A DNA stretch of 64,000 nt. It comes from CAVTWD01 sp963738325 (GTDB taxonomy: Bacteria > Actinomycetota > Acidimicrobiia > Acidimicrobiales > Ilumatobacteraceae). The notes under the pieces were generated by a model. It ran no database searches, had not been told where the DNA came from, and was given only the letters and a program-made list of their open reading frames with translations. The stretch lies in NCBI GenBank assembly GCA_963738325.1, contig CAVTWD010000017.1, positions 310,001-374,000 of the forward strand, in the 5' to 3' direction. Position 1 is the stretch's first letter. Every line of letters begins with the position of its first letter. The translations under genes were made by a program, and so were the position numbers. This document shows positions 1 through 14,500 of this stretch, in pieces.

Positions 1-36
1 AACGGCTTCGAGACGCTGCCGGTCCGCTGGGACTGA
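1..36 (+). other. Possible 3' end of a gene entering from the left edge
   Basis: Frame 1 from the first base reads NGFETLPVRWD and then stops at TGA (34-36). The residues look like ordinary protein, and the gene would converge on treZ, but eleven residues are too few to assign a family. The treZ frame is also open here, so the two would overlap if both are real. Confidence 0.25.
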
Positions 37-1822
37 GCTCGCCGCCGTCAGGGACGCGGCGAGGAGGCAGGGCGGCGTGGCTCACCACGACCGCCGACGG
101 CCCCACCAGGCGCAGGACACCGGCCTCGATGCCGGGATCGGCCCGCGACGAGAGCACGATGCAGGCCTCGTCCCCTACCGGCACGGCGAGGGGGCCCGGA
201 CGCGCCGCGGCCACGAGCTGCAGCCGCCCCCGCTGCGCGACGAACAAGCCGGCATCCGGGTCGGCCTCGGCGCCCACTCGGTCGAGGCGCCCGTCGCTCA
301 GCTCGGGCCACGATCGCCTCAGCCCCAGCAGGTCCCGGTACCACGCGAGGACGCGGGCGTGGTGCCCTTCATGGCGCTCGCCCCACTGCAATGTCGCCCG
401 CTCGACGGTGAGCGGATCGAAGGGATCCGGCGCCGCGTCCGACCAACCCGCCTCGGCGAACTCACGCCGGCGACCCTCGCGTACGGCGGCGACGAGGTCG
501 GGATCGTCGAAGTCGGCGAAGTACGGGAAGAAGGAGCTGGCCGCCCACTCCTCGCCCTGGAAGATCAACGGAGGGAACGGGGCGAAGAGCACCAGCGCGG
601 CGGCGACCATGCCCGCGTCGGTGCCCACCAAGTGCTCGAGGCGCTCACCGTGGGCCCGGTTGCCGACCTGGTCGTGGTTCTGGACGAAGCCCACCAGCCG
701 GCTGCCGTCGCGGTGGGGCAGCGGCCGCCCCCGCCTCGCGCCCGACGACGGTGAGATCTGGCCCGCTTGCGCGAAGCCCTCCCGGTAGCAGTGCACGAGG
801 TCGGTGAGACCCGTGAAGTCGGCGTAGTAGCCGGCGTGCTCGCCCGTCAGGGCGACGTGGATGGCGTGGTGCACGTCGTCGTTCCACTGGCCGTGGAGCC
901 CGGCCCCGCCCGCGTCACGCGGGATCGACAGGTAGGGGTTGTTGGCGTTGCTCTCGGCCACGAGCACGAGCGAGCGCCTGAGGTGCGCGGCGAGGCCCTC
1001 CATCTCACGGCTCAGCTCCTCCAGGAACGTGAAGGCCGACGTGTCGACCAGAGCATGAACCGCGTCGAGGCGCAGACCATCGAAGTGGTGCGTGGCCAAC
1101 CAGTGGCGCGCGTTGTCGATGAAGAACCGCCGCACCTCCGCGCTGCCGGGCCCGTCGAGGTTGACCGCCGGCCCCCATGGCGTGTGATGACGCTCGGAGA
1201 AGTACGGGCCGAAGCGACTCAGGTGGTTGCCCTGCGGGCCGAGGTGGTTGTACACGACGTCGAGCAGGACGCCGAGACCATGGGCGTGCGCGGCGTCGAC
1301 GAACCGGTCGAGACCGTCGGGGCCGCCGTAAGCGTGGTGGGGAGCGAACAACAGCACGCCGTCGTAGCCCCAGCCCCACCGCCCCGGGGCTTGCGCGATC
1401 GGCATCAGCTCCACCAGCGTGACGCCGAGATCGACGAGATGGTCGAGGCGCTCGATGGCGGCGTCGAAGGTACCGCCCGCCGTGAACGTGCCCACGTGCA
1501 GCTCGTACACGACCGACCCCCGCCATTCCGGCCCCCGCCAGGTGTGGTCGGTCCAGTCAAAGGCCCCGGGGTCGACCGTGCGTGAGGGACCGGCAACGCC
1601 TTCGGGCTGCCAGGGTGAGCGGGGGTCGGGAAGCGGCTCCCCGCCGTCGAGCACGAAGCGGTAGTCGGTGCCGGGAGGCAGCGGATCACGCGCCGAGAAC
1701 CAGCCGCCGGGGCCCTCCGTGAGGGACTGGCGACCTGCTCGCGTCTCCAGCTCCACCCGTCGGGCCAGCGGCGCCCACACCTGGATGGGCCGCTCGCCCG
1801 CCGGCGAGCCCGTCTCCGTCAT
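1..1822 (-). CDS. treZ: Maltooligosyltrehalose trehalohydrolase, C-terminus at or beyond the window edge
   Basis: This GH13 enzyme releases trehalose from maltooligosyl-trehalose made by TreY. Read from the ATG at 1822 the protein has an N-terminal Ig-like region (about residues 1-105), then a barrel beginning SVVYELHVGTFT, then GLGVLLDVVYNHLGP. GLRLDAVHAL carries the likely nucleophile Asp (about residue 255), LVAESNANNP the acid/base Glu (about 290), and GFVQNHDQVGN the conserved HD pair. The start ATG overlaps the treY stop in an ATGA arrangement (1822-1819), so the genes are translationally coupled. No stop codon is seen before position 1. At 607 codons the family length is essentially reached, so only a few residues can be missing. 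The final 20 or so residues are not recognisable and may be read-through. Confidence 0.9.
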   Translation of the reverse strand, partial: MTETGSPAGERPIQVWAPLARRVELETRAGRQSLTEGPGGWFSARDPLPPGTDYRFVLDGGEPLPDPRSPWQPEGVAGPSRTVDPGAFDWTDHTWRGPEWRGSVVYELHVGTFTAGGTFDAAIERLDHLVDLGVTLVELMPIAQAPGRWGWGYDGVLLFAPHHAYGGPDGLDRFVDAAHAHGLGVLLDVVYNHLGPQGNHLSRFGPYFSERHHTPWGPAVNLDGPGSAEVRRFFIDNARHWLATHHFDGLRLDAVHALVDTSAFTFLEELSREMEGLAAHLRRSLVLVAESNANNPYLSIPRDAGGAGLHGQWNDDVHHAIHVALTGEHAGYYADFTGLTDLVHCYREGFAQAGQISPSSGARRGRPLPHRDGSRLVGFVQNHDQVGNRAHGERLEHLVGTDAGMVAAALVLFAPFPPLIFQGEEWAASSFFPYFADFDDPDLVAAVREGRRREFAEAGWSDAAPDPFDPLTVERATLQWGERHEGHHARVLAWYRDLLGLRRSWPELSDGRLDRVGAEADPDAGLFVAQRGRLQLVAAARPGPLAVPVGDEACIVLSSRADPGIEAGVLRLVGPSAVVVSHAALPPRRVPDGGELSPSGPAASRSR

Positions 1823-4509
1823 CCTGCGGTCGCCACCAGCACCGCCACCGGGAACTCACGCGTCAGCCGGCCCAAGGTCACCCAGCCGTCGGAGACGAGC
1901 TCTCGTGGGCTGAGGGCGTCGGTCCAAGTTCCCGATGGCAGCGCGACCTCGACCTCGTCCGCGGCCTCACCCAACGTGAGCGGATGGCGGGGCACGACTG
2001 TCGCCACGCGGCCGCCGCGCACGAAGCCCAGCGCGTGCTCGGCCCGTGGCCCTCGGATGATGAGCGGCACGTACGTGCCCCGCTCGTCGAAGGCCTCCGG
2101 ATGCGCGTGACGCACCTGGAGGCAACGCTGCACCAAGAGCAGCTTCGGAACCCCCAAGGCCCGGTCCTTCTGCCACGCCTCGGCCGCGGTCACGCCAGCC
2201 ACGAGGTCGAGGAGCTCGGTCCGCAGCCCGTAGTCGACGAGGCGGCGGTTGTCGGGGTCGACCAGGCTGTCGTCCCAGAGCTCCGTGCCTTGATAGGTGT
2301 CCGGGACGCCGGGGCCGAGGAGGCGCAGCGCCACCTGCGCCAGCGCGTTCACTTGCCCCGCGGGCTCGATGGTCGCCACGAAGCCCGCGATGTCGTCCAT
2401 CAACTCGTCGTCTTCGAGCACGCCGGTCACGAAAGCGGCGACGGCCGCCTCGAAGTCCGCGTCGGGGCTCAGCCAGCTGGTCTGCTCCTTGGCCTCGCGG
2501 ATGGCCTTCTCGACATAGGCGAGGGCGCGCGCCAACGGCAGCGGATGCGCGCCCACGAGCGTCTGGAACACAAGCCACGCCGTCGCCGGGTCGGGCGCGT
2601 CGGCCGAGCGGTACTCGGCGCTCGCCCCCCACCATCGCACGAAGGCATCGGCATAGCGCCCCGGGATCTCGCTCAGCACCGCGAGGCGGGCCCGCACGTC
2701 CTCCCCTCGCTTGGTGTCGTGGGTGGCCGTGGCCGTCATGGAGCGCGGCCAGTGCTGCTGGCGGGCGGCGGCCGCCTCGTGGAACCGGGCGATGGTCACG
2801 GCCAGGTCGTCGGGGTCGACTCCCACCTCGTTGCGGGCGAGCAGCGGCCCCCAGGCGTAGTCCGCGGAGTCCTCGTCACCCTTGGCCACCACCGAGCCGG
2901 ACAGTTGCTGGAAGCGCAACACCAGCTCCCGCGCGTCGAGGTCGTCGAGCTGGAGGACGAGGATCGCCCGCATCAGGTCGAAGAGCTCGGGATCGAGGTC
3001 GGGGCGCGCTTCTCGAGCCATCGCCACGCCGAGGTCGATGGCGTCGAGGTCCGCCTCGGCGACCGCGGGAATGTCCTCGACGACGTGGACGTACGACCGG
3101 TACACGGGCAAGTGGACGAGGATCTCCATCATCGCCTCGCGCAGCTCCACGCGGGTGAAGTCGCGCCAGCGTCGATGGCTATCGCATACGCGCACGAGGA
3201 TGTTCGTGAGTCGCTCGACGTCGCTGACGAGCACGGTGGCGAGCACCAGCCGGCGCTTGCTCCGCGAGACCTCTCGATACGTGTCGGGTCGTTCGGTCAG
3301 CTCGACATAACGCCGCCGCAGCCGTTCCGCTCCCGCGCCGTCGACCAGCACGCCTGTGATCAGCGCGGCGGCGTCGTAGCCGGTGGTGCCCTCGACCGGC
3401 CAAGGCGGGAGGGCTTCGCCAGCCGCCAGGATCTTCTCGACGAACAGGTACGCCGTCGGGCCGCTCGCGTCCCGCAGCCAGCCCAAGTACTGGAACGGGT
3501 CGCGCAGGCCATCGATGTGATCGACGCGCAGACCGTCGACGATGCCCGCTTGGACCAGCGAGAGCATCAAGCCGTGCGTGGCGTCGAAGACCTCGCGACG
3601 ATCGGTGCGCAGCGCGATCAGCGAGTCGACGTCGAAGAACCGGCGGTAGTCCAACTCATAGGCGCCGACGTGCCAGCGGGCCAGCCGGTGATGCTGGAGG
3701 GCGAGCAGAGCGTCGACTCGATCGACGTCGGCGTTGACGAGGGCCAGGTGTGCCCGCACGGCGCGATCGAACTCGTGGTCGCCCTCCTGCAACTCGACGA
3801 GCAGCCCGTGGATCTCCCGCACGTCGGCGTCGAGCTCCGCCGGGCTGCGGCCCTCCTGGTCGGCCGCCACCAGGGCTCGGCCGAGGAAGCCGAGCCGGTC
3901 GTGGCCGAGGGAGGCGGCCAGCTCGATCAGCAGCATCCCCTCTGAGTCGGGCGAGAGCGGAAACGTGACGTCGTGGTAACGGACGACGAAGGACGCGTCG
4001 GCCTGCTGGTCGATGGTCAGCTCGCCGTCTTCGAGGACGCGTCCGTAGTGGTCGCCGAGGACGGGCAGCAGGATGCGGGAACGCAGCCGCGGCTCGGGGG
4101 GGTCCCAGTCGATGTCGAACCACGTTGCGTAGGCCGAGCGCTGGCCGAAGCGCAACACGTCCCACCACCAGGCATTGCCCGTGCCCGCGATCGACATGTG
4201 ATGGGGCACGATGTCGACGATCTGGCCGAGCCCGTGCCCGTCGAGCGCGGCTACGAAGCGTTCGAAGGCGGCGTCGCCGCCGAGGTCCTCGCGGACGCGG
4301 CGGTGATCCACGACGTCGTAGCCGTGCAGACTGTCCGGCACGGTGGCGAGGTAGGGCGAGCAGTAGACGTGGGTCACCCCCAGCCGCGCGAGATAGGGAA
4401 GGACCGAGGCGGCCTCGTCGAACCCGAAGCCGGGCCGGAGCTGGAGCCGGTAGGTGGCCAGGAGCGGGCGGCGGGCGACCGGGGGTTCTGCGTCGGCGAT
4501 GGGCTCCAT
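1819..4509 (-). CDS. treY: Maltooligosyltrehalose synthase
   Basis: This GH13 intramolecular transglucosidase turns the reducing end of a maltodextrin into an alpha,alpha-1,1 link. The 896-aa protein begins with the family hallmark LATYRLQLRPGFGFDEA and a CSPYLATVPDSLHGYD segment. QIVDIVPHHMS follows. The catalytic regions are GLRVDHIDGL (Asp near residue 327), LFVEKIL (Glu near 356) and the late TATATHDTKRGEDVRARL motif. Length and motif order are normal. It forms a two-gene unit with treZ, overlapping by 4 bp, and together they make trehalose from glycogen-type glucans. No debranching enzyme (treX) lies upstream; the next minus-strand DNA holds only a remnant on the other strand. The start ATG at 4509 is the first methionine before the conserved N-terminus. 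Confidence 0.96.
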   Translation of the reverse strand: MEPIADAEPPVARRPLLATYRLQLRPGFGFDEAASVLPYLARLGVTHVYCSPYLATVPDSLHGYDVVDHRRVREDLGGDAAFERFVAALDGHGLGQIVDIVPHHMSIAGTGNAWWWDVLRFGQRSAYATWFDIDWDPPEPRLRSRILLPVLGDHYGRVLEDGELTIDQQADASFVVRYHDVTFPLSPDSEGMLLIELAASLGHDRLGFLGRALVAADQEGRSPAELDADVREIHGLLVELQEGDHEFDRAVRAHLALVNADVDRVDALLALQHHRLARWHVGAYELDYRRFFDVDSLIALRTDRREVFDATHGLMLSLVQAGIVDGLRVDHIDGLRDPFQYLGWLRDASGPTAYLFVEKILAAGEALPPWPVEGTTGYDAAALITGVLVDGAGAERLRRRYVELTERPDTYREVSRSKRRLVLATVLVSDVERLTNILVRVCDSHRRWRDFTRVELREAMMEILVHLPVYRSYVHVVEDIPAVAEADLDAIDLGVAMAREARPDLDPELFDLMRAILVLQLDDLDARELVLRFQQLSGSVVAKGDEDSADYAWGPLLARNEVGVDPDDLAVTIARFHEAAAARQQHWPRSMTATATHDTKRGEDVRARLAVLSEIPGRYADAFVRWWGASAEYRSADAPDPATAWLVFQTLVGAHPLPLARALAYVEKAIREAKEQTSWLSPDADFEAAVAAFVTGVLEDDELMDDIAGFVATIEPAGQVNALAQVALRLLGPGVPDTYQGTELWDDSLVDPDNRRLVDYGLRTELLDLVAGVTAAEAWQKDRALGVPKLLLVQRCLQVRHAHPEAFDERGTYVPLIIRGPRAEHALGFVRGGRVATVVPRHPLTLGEAADEVEVALPSGTWTDALSPRELVSDGWVTLGRLTREFPVAVLVATAG

Positions 4510-4618
4510 CTCGGATGGTGTGGTAGCACGCCGGAACCGCTCGGCCGCAACCGGTGGCGCGAACTCCTACTCGAACGACCGACCGGGCCGCTCTGAGGGG
4601 TCGGAACGAACTGGGCGG

Positions 4619-4810
4619 CATAGCCATCGCGGCACGTGCCGGATGGGCCAACCAGGCGACCAGGCGGCGGTCGTCGACACCGAGTGCCGGGTTATCGGCT
4701 ACGGCGGCCTGCGGGTGTGCGACGCCTCGGTGATGCCCGACCTCCCCAAAGCGAACACGCACCTCACGACGGTCGCCCTCGCCGAGCGCCTCGTGTCGAG
4801 GATCCGTTAG
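4619..4810 (+). pseudogene. 3' remnant of a GMC-family oxidoreductase
   Basis: An open frame ending at TAG 4808-4810 reads HSHRGTCRMG, then AVVDTECRVIG, LRVCDASVMPDLP and KANTHLTTVALAERL. This is the C-terminal signature of glucose-methanol-choline oxidoreductases (choline or alcohol dehydrogenase type), including the substrate-domain His and the FAD-contacting Asn/His region. Only about 63 residues remain. The FAD-binding N-terminus and middle, roughly 450 residues, are absent, and nothing similar lies in the 110 bp up to treY. The segment is a decayed gene end; it cannot be functional unless translated as a peptide. Confidence 0.75.
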
Positions 4811-4859
4811 GATCGAAGCTTGCCGATGACAGCTCCGACGACGAGAACGGAGATCGCCC

Positions 4860-5240
4860 ATGAGCGCTCGAGTCATCCACTTCGAGGTGCCCTTCGACGA
4901 CGCGGATCGCGCCCGCAACTTCTACCGCGACGTCTTCGACTGGCAGATCCAGCCGGTGCCCGAGCTCAGCTACAACATGGTGACCACCGGACCGGTGGGC
5001 GACCAGGGCATGCCGAGTGAGCCCGGCTACATCGGGGGCGGCATGATGCAGCGCCAGGCACCGGTCGACACGCCCGTCATCACGCTGCAGGTCGACGACA
5101 TCGACGCCACGGTGAAAGCGATCGAGAAGCACGGTGGCACCGCCGTCGGCGAGAAGCTCGACGTGGGTGGCATGGGCTTCGCCGCCTACTTCAAGGACAG
5201 CGAGGGCAACCTCATGGGGCTCTGGCAGAACGCCGGATAG
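4860..5240 (+). CDS. VOC-family (glyoxalase/bleomycin-resistance fold) protein
   Basis: The 126-aa single-domain protein starts MSARVIHFEVPFDDADRARN and continues with FYRDVFDWQIQPVPE, a paired beta-alpha-beta-beta-beta layout, and a closing YFKDSEGNLMGLWQNAG. The first His (HFEVP) and the final Glu (DSEGN) sit where VOC enzymes bind metal. The substrate cannot be inferred: members include lyases, dioxygenases and antibiotic-binding proteins. A GGAG ribosome-binding site lies 7-8 bases before the ATG. The phosphopantetheinyl transferase gene follows after 9 bp on the same strand, so the two may be co-transcribed, although no functional link is evident. Confidence 0.85.
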   Translation: MSARVIHFEVPFDDADRARNFYRDVFDWQIQPVPELSYNMVTTGPVGDQGMPSEPGYIGGGMMQRQAPVDTPVITLQVDDIDATVKAIEKHGGTAVGEKLDVGGMGFAAYFKDSEGNLMGLWQNAG

Positions 5241-5249
5241 CCGTCGTTC

Positions 5250-6023
5250 GTGGGGGGCATGCGGTGGCTGTCGCAGGGGGAGGCCCTCGTGCCGATGGAG
5301 GACTTGCGCTGGCTGAGCACGGCTGAGCTCCAGCGCTTGGAGGCGATGCGCTTCACCAAGCGCCGAGTGGAATTCCTCGTCTCCCGGTGGACGGCGAAGC
5401 TCGCCCTGGCCTCGGTCGAGGGCATGCTCGACGCGCTCGCTGCGGGCGAGGCTCCGGAACCCGCGGCGTTGGCGTCGTTCGAGATCGCCCACACCTCCCG
5501 GGGTGCGCCGGTCCCGTGCCGTGACGGCGCCCCGCTCCCCCGCCGCATCTCACTGACCGACCGCGCCGGTTGGGCGGTGTGCGCGCGGTCGCCGTCGAAC
5601 GCGGAGGTGGGCTGCGACCTCGAGTTGGTCGAGGCGCGCAGCGATGGCTTCGTGGCCGACTACTTCACCGAGTCCGAGCGAGCGCTCGTGGCCTCAGCAT
5701 CCTCCGAGTACGACCGGCATCGGCTCGCCAACCTCGTGTGGTCGGCGAAGGAGAGCGCGCTCAAGGTGCTGCACAGTGGTCTGCGGCGTGACACCCGCTC
5801 GGTGGAGGTCAGCTTGGGCGAGGGCGACGGCGACGAGTGGGCTCCCCTGGTCGTCCGGACGCTCGAGGGTTCGACGTTCCCCGGGTGGTGGCGCCAGTTC
5901 GGGCCATTCCTCCTGACGATGGCGGCCGAGGAGCCACAGGAGCCACCGGACGCCCTCGACGGCTCTCCGGCCCTCGCCGGCGCGGTCCCCATTCACTCGT
6001 GGATGGCGCAACCTCGTCGATGA
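5250..6023 (+). CDS. 4'-phosphopantetheinyl transferase, Sfp-type
   Basis: The predicted enzyme moves the phosphopantetheine arm of coenzyme A onto carrier proteins. It has 257 aa with the superfamily's two magnesium/CoA motifs: VGCDLELV (about residues 119-126) and WSAKESALK (about 164-172). FTESERALV stands between them. A GTG at 5250 gives MGGMRWLSQG; an ATG three codons later is an alternative start. The gene converges on the lipid-synthase operon and its stop lies only 4 bp from the carboxylase stop. That placement strongly suggests that it activates the three carrier domains of the neighbouring synthase. The C-terminal 30 residues or so are rich in Pro and Ala and unlike the family core. 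Confidence 0.9.
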   Translation: MGGMRWLSQGEALVPMEDLRWLSTAELQRLEAMRFTKRRVEFLVSRWTAKLALASVEGMLDALAAGEAPEPAALASFEIAHTSRGAPVPCRDGAPLPRRISLTDRAGWAVCARSPSNAEVGCDLELVEARSDGFVADYFTESERALVASASSEYDRHRLANLVWSAKESALKVLHSGLRRDTRSVEVSLGEGDGDEWAPLVVRTLEGSTFPGWWRQFGPFLLTMAAEEPQEPPDALDGSPALAGAVPIHSWMAQPRR

Positions 6024-6027
6024 CGGG

Positions 6028-11544
<5,517 letters not shown>

Positions 11545-11545
<1 letters not shown>

Positions 11546-14500
11546 CAGCTCCGCGGCCCCATCGCCTCCCGCAAGGGCGCGACCAGCTCGTCGTCGATCT
11601 GGCCCGGCAGCGCGATCGTCCGGTAGCCCGACATCTCCACGAGCGCCCGGCCGCTCTCGTCGGCCACGATGGCCGACCAGCCACCGTCGTCGGCGTGTCC
11701 GCTCGCCAGGATCGTGCCGTCGACCTCGGAGGCGCCGGGGGCGAAGACGACTCGGCCGATCTGCATCGGCAGCGCCATCGTCTCCGTGGTGCCGATCTCC
11801 ATCACCCCCACGGTCTGGAAGGCCAGCTCGAGGAGTCGAGGAGCCGTGGCCAGCGGCCGGTCTTCCGGTTGCGTGGCGGGCGGCAGGCCCGAGCTGAACC
11901 GACCGACCACGGTGCCGTCGCTCGTCCACGCCGCATCGAGCACCTGGTAGGCGGGCCCGTGGAAGTAGATGCGGTAGATGTCGGGCGCGCCCACCGCCTG
12001 ACCGCCCTCGCCTGGCACCGCGGCCGGGGCGAGCTCGACGGGCGCGGCCGTCAACCGCGCCGTGGCCGTGAAGTGAGCCTTGACCTCGGGCTCGGTCTGA
12101 TTGGCGAGCAAGCGGCGGCCGATCAACACGCAGTGCGCCAAGAGGTCGTCGCCATCCGCAGTGAACTGGCACGACACGGTGATCTGGCGAGGCTCGCTCT
12201 TGTAGAACTTGAACGGGGCGAGGAACCTCACGCCTTCGATGGCGCCGACGTGGCGATCGGGGTACGCCAGCCGGGCAGCCTCGGCGAACGCCTCGACGCC
12301 CATCACCCCGGGCAGCACAGGCGTGCCGTCGATGGCATGGTCGTGCAGGAACGGTTGCTCGGCGGGGTCGAGCGTCCCGGCCACGGTGAAACCAGCGGCC
12401 ACGGGCCAGCCGACCACTTCGGAGAAGATGGTGCCGCTGACGAGGCCGGCCACCGGGCCGACGTCCAGCCCGCCCTGCGCGTCGGCTTCTTCGAGCAGGA
12501 CGCCCAGCCGTTGACCGATCAAGACCTCGCCACCCGCCGTCCTGAGGGTGAGCTCGCGACGGACCACGGGGATGCCGGCACGCGCCGGCAGCATGTCGAT
12601 GCCGGCCGCCTTCATCGCGGTCGGGATCGAGCCGCGCGTGGCCATGCCGATGTCGCCCCACGCCGTCCAGTCCACGGCAACGCCGAGCATCCCCGGGCGA
12701 GTGCGGGCGAGCGAAGAGATCTCCTTGCACAGGAGGTCGTTCGCCGCGCTGTAGTCGGTCTGGCCGGCATTGCCGAAGCGGCCGGCGATCGAGCTGAAGG
12801 CGACCGCAGCCCGGAGGGGCTGGTCGGACAGGGACCGCAGCAGGTTGAACCACCCGTTCGCCTTGACGTCGAAGACGAGGTCGTACTCCTCCGGCGGCTT
12901 GTCGCTCAGCCGGCGGCTCACCTCCAACCCGGCGGCATGCACGAGGACGTCGATGTGGCCGCTCGTCGAGAGGATGCTGTCGACCACGCCGCGCACCGCG
13001 TCGCCGTCGCGCAGATCGACGGAGTGGTAATGGACCCGACCTCCCGCGGCCTCGATGGCGCGGATGGCCGAGAGCGCAGCGTCGGCCCGCTCGATGCGAG
13101 CCAGCTCGCGGTCGACGAGCGCGGGCGTGGCCCGCTCCCCGGCCGCCTTCAGCCGCTCGAAGATCGTGCGCTTCAGCCCGTCCTTGTCGGAGGTGAAGGC
13201 CATGATGTCGGGGTCGTGCCGATCCGGTTCGGGCACCAGATCGAGCAGGTGGAACGTGCCTCCGGACGCCCGGGCGAGATCGGCCGTGATGGCGCACACG
13301 ATGCTCCCGGCCGCCCCGGTGATGGCGAAGACCGTCTCCGCGTCGAGCTCGACGCCAGCCGGCTCCGCCCCGAGCGGGATCTCGGACAGCGCGACCGTCC
13401 AACGCCGTCCCCCGGCATGGCCGAGCTCGACGGCGCCGGGATCGCGAACGGTCTCAGCCACCAGCAGCTCGGCCACGGCCTGCGGCTCGAGCTCGGTCGG
13501 GAAGTCGACCGCCTTCACGAGCGCTTCCGGGTTCTCCCGCTTGAAGGCCTTGGTGAAGCCGGCGACGGCACCGCCCATCGGGGCTACGGCTCCCCCGTCG
13601 CCGTAGCCGTGGCGCCCTCCGAGGCGGGTGGCGGAGACGAGGAACGAGCCCGCGCCGCCGATGGCATCGCCGAGGTGTCGCATCGTGGCGTAGAGCAGCT
13701 TCACCCGCCGGCGCAGCCCCTCCCGCCAGCCTTCGAGATCGAGCTCGAACAGTGACGGCTCGACGTCGAGGGCCGGCAGCCAGTAGACGCCCTGCACCGG
13801 CCCGGACGCCACGAAGGCACCGAGGCGCGTCTGGACGTCCTCGACCGGGGGCGCGCCCTCGATGACGAGGCACTCGACGCCCATCTGCCCGAGCCGGTCG
13901 GCCAGGGCCGCAGCCACACCGCCATCATCGGCGACGACCACCACCCTGTTCCCCTGCCCGAGCTCGATCCCTGTGGCGCGGCACTGATCGAGGGACGGCC
14001 GCAAGAGGGCCGTCGGCACGCGCCGCGGCAGGCCCGCCGCGGCCTCGTCGTCGCCCTCGAGCAGCTCGTGGCCGGCCTCGGGAGCGGCCGCCTCGGGTAT
14101 CGCCGCCGGCGACGCGGCTGACTCGGTTGCAGCCGCCGCTCCGCCCGCAAAACCGGGCGCCCGCTCGTACACGAACCCGATCACATCACGCAACGTCGGG
14201 TAGTCCCGCAACGCCAACCGATCGTCCCGCTCGATGTCATACGCCGCCCGAATGGCCGCAAACGTCTCCGCCTGCTTCACCGTGTCGATCCCCAGATCCG
14301 CCTCCAGATCCAGATCCAGATCCAACATGTCCGACGGATACCCCGTCTGCTCGGCCACGATCTCCATCACCCGCCGCTCCACGCCGTCATCGACCGGGGC
14401 CGCCACGGGCGCAGCAGGAGCTGCTTCCTCCGTGGGCGCGACCGCCCCTCCGCCCGCAAAACCGGGCGCCCGCTCGTACACGAACCCGATCACATCACGC

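Noticed and set aside
1984..3945. A 653-codon open frame opposite treY, and a similar 585-codon one opposite coxL (31374-33131)
   Set aside because: Both are shadows of conserved genes on the other strand with antisense-type composition and no ribosome-binding sites.
11546..13402. An N-terminal extension of the carboxylase frame up to 13402
   Set aside because: This part overlaps the synthase dehydratase/ketoreductase in another frame and is Arg/Gly-rich. The conserved biotin carboxylase begins at 11545.
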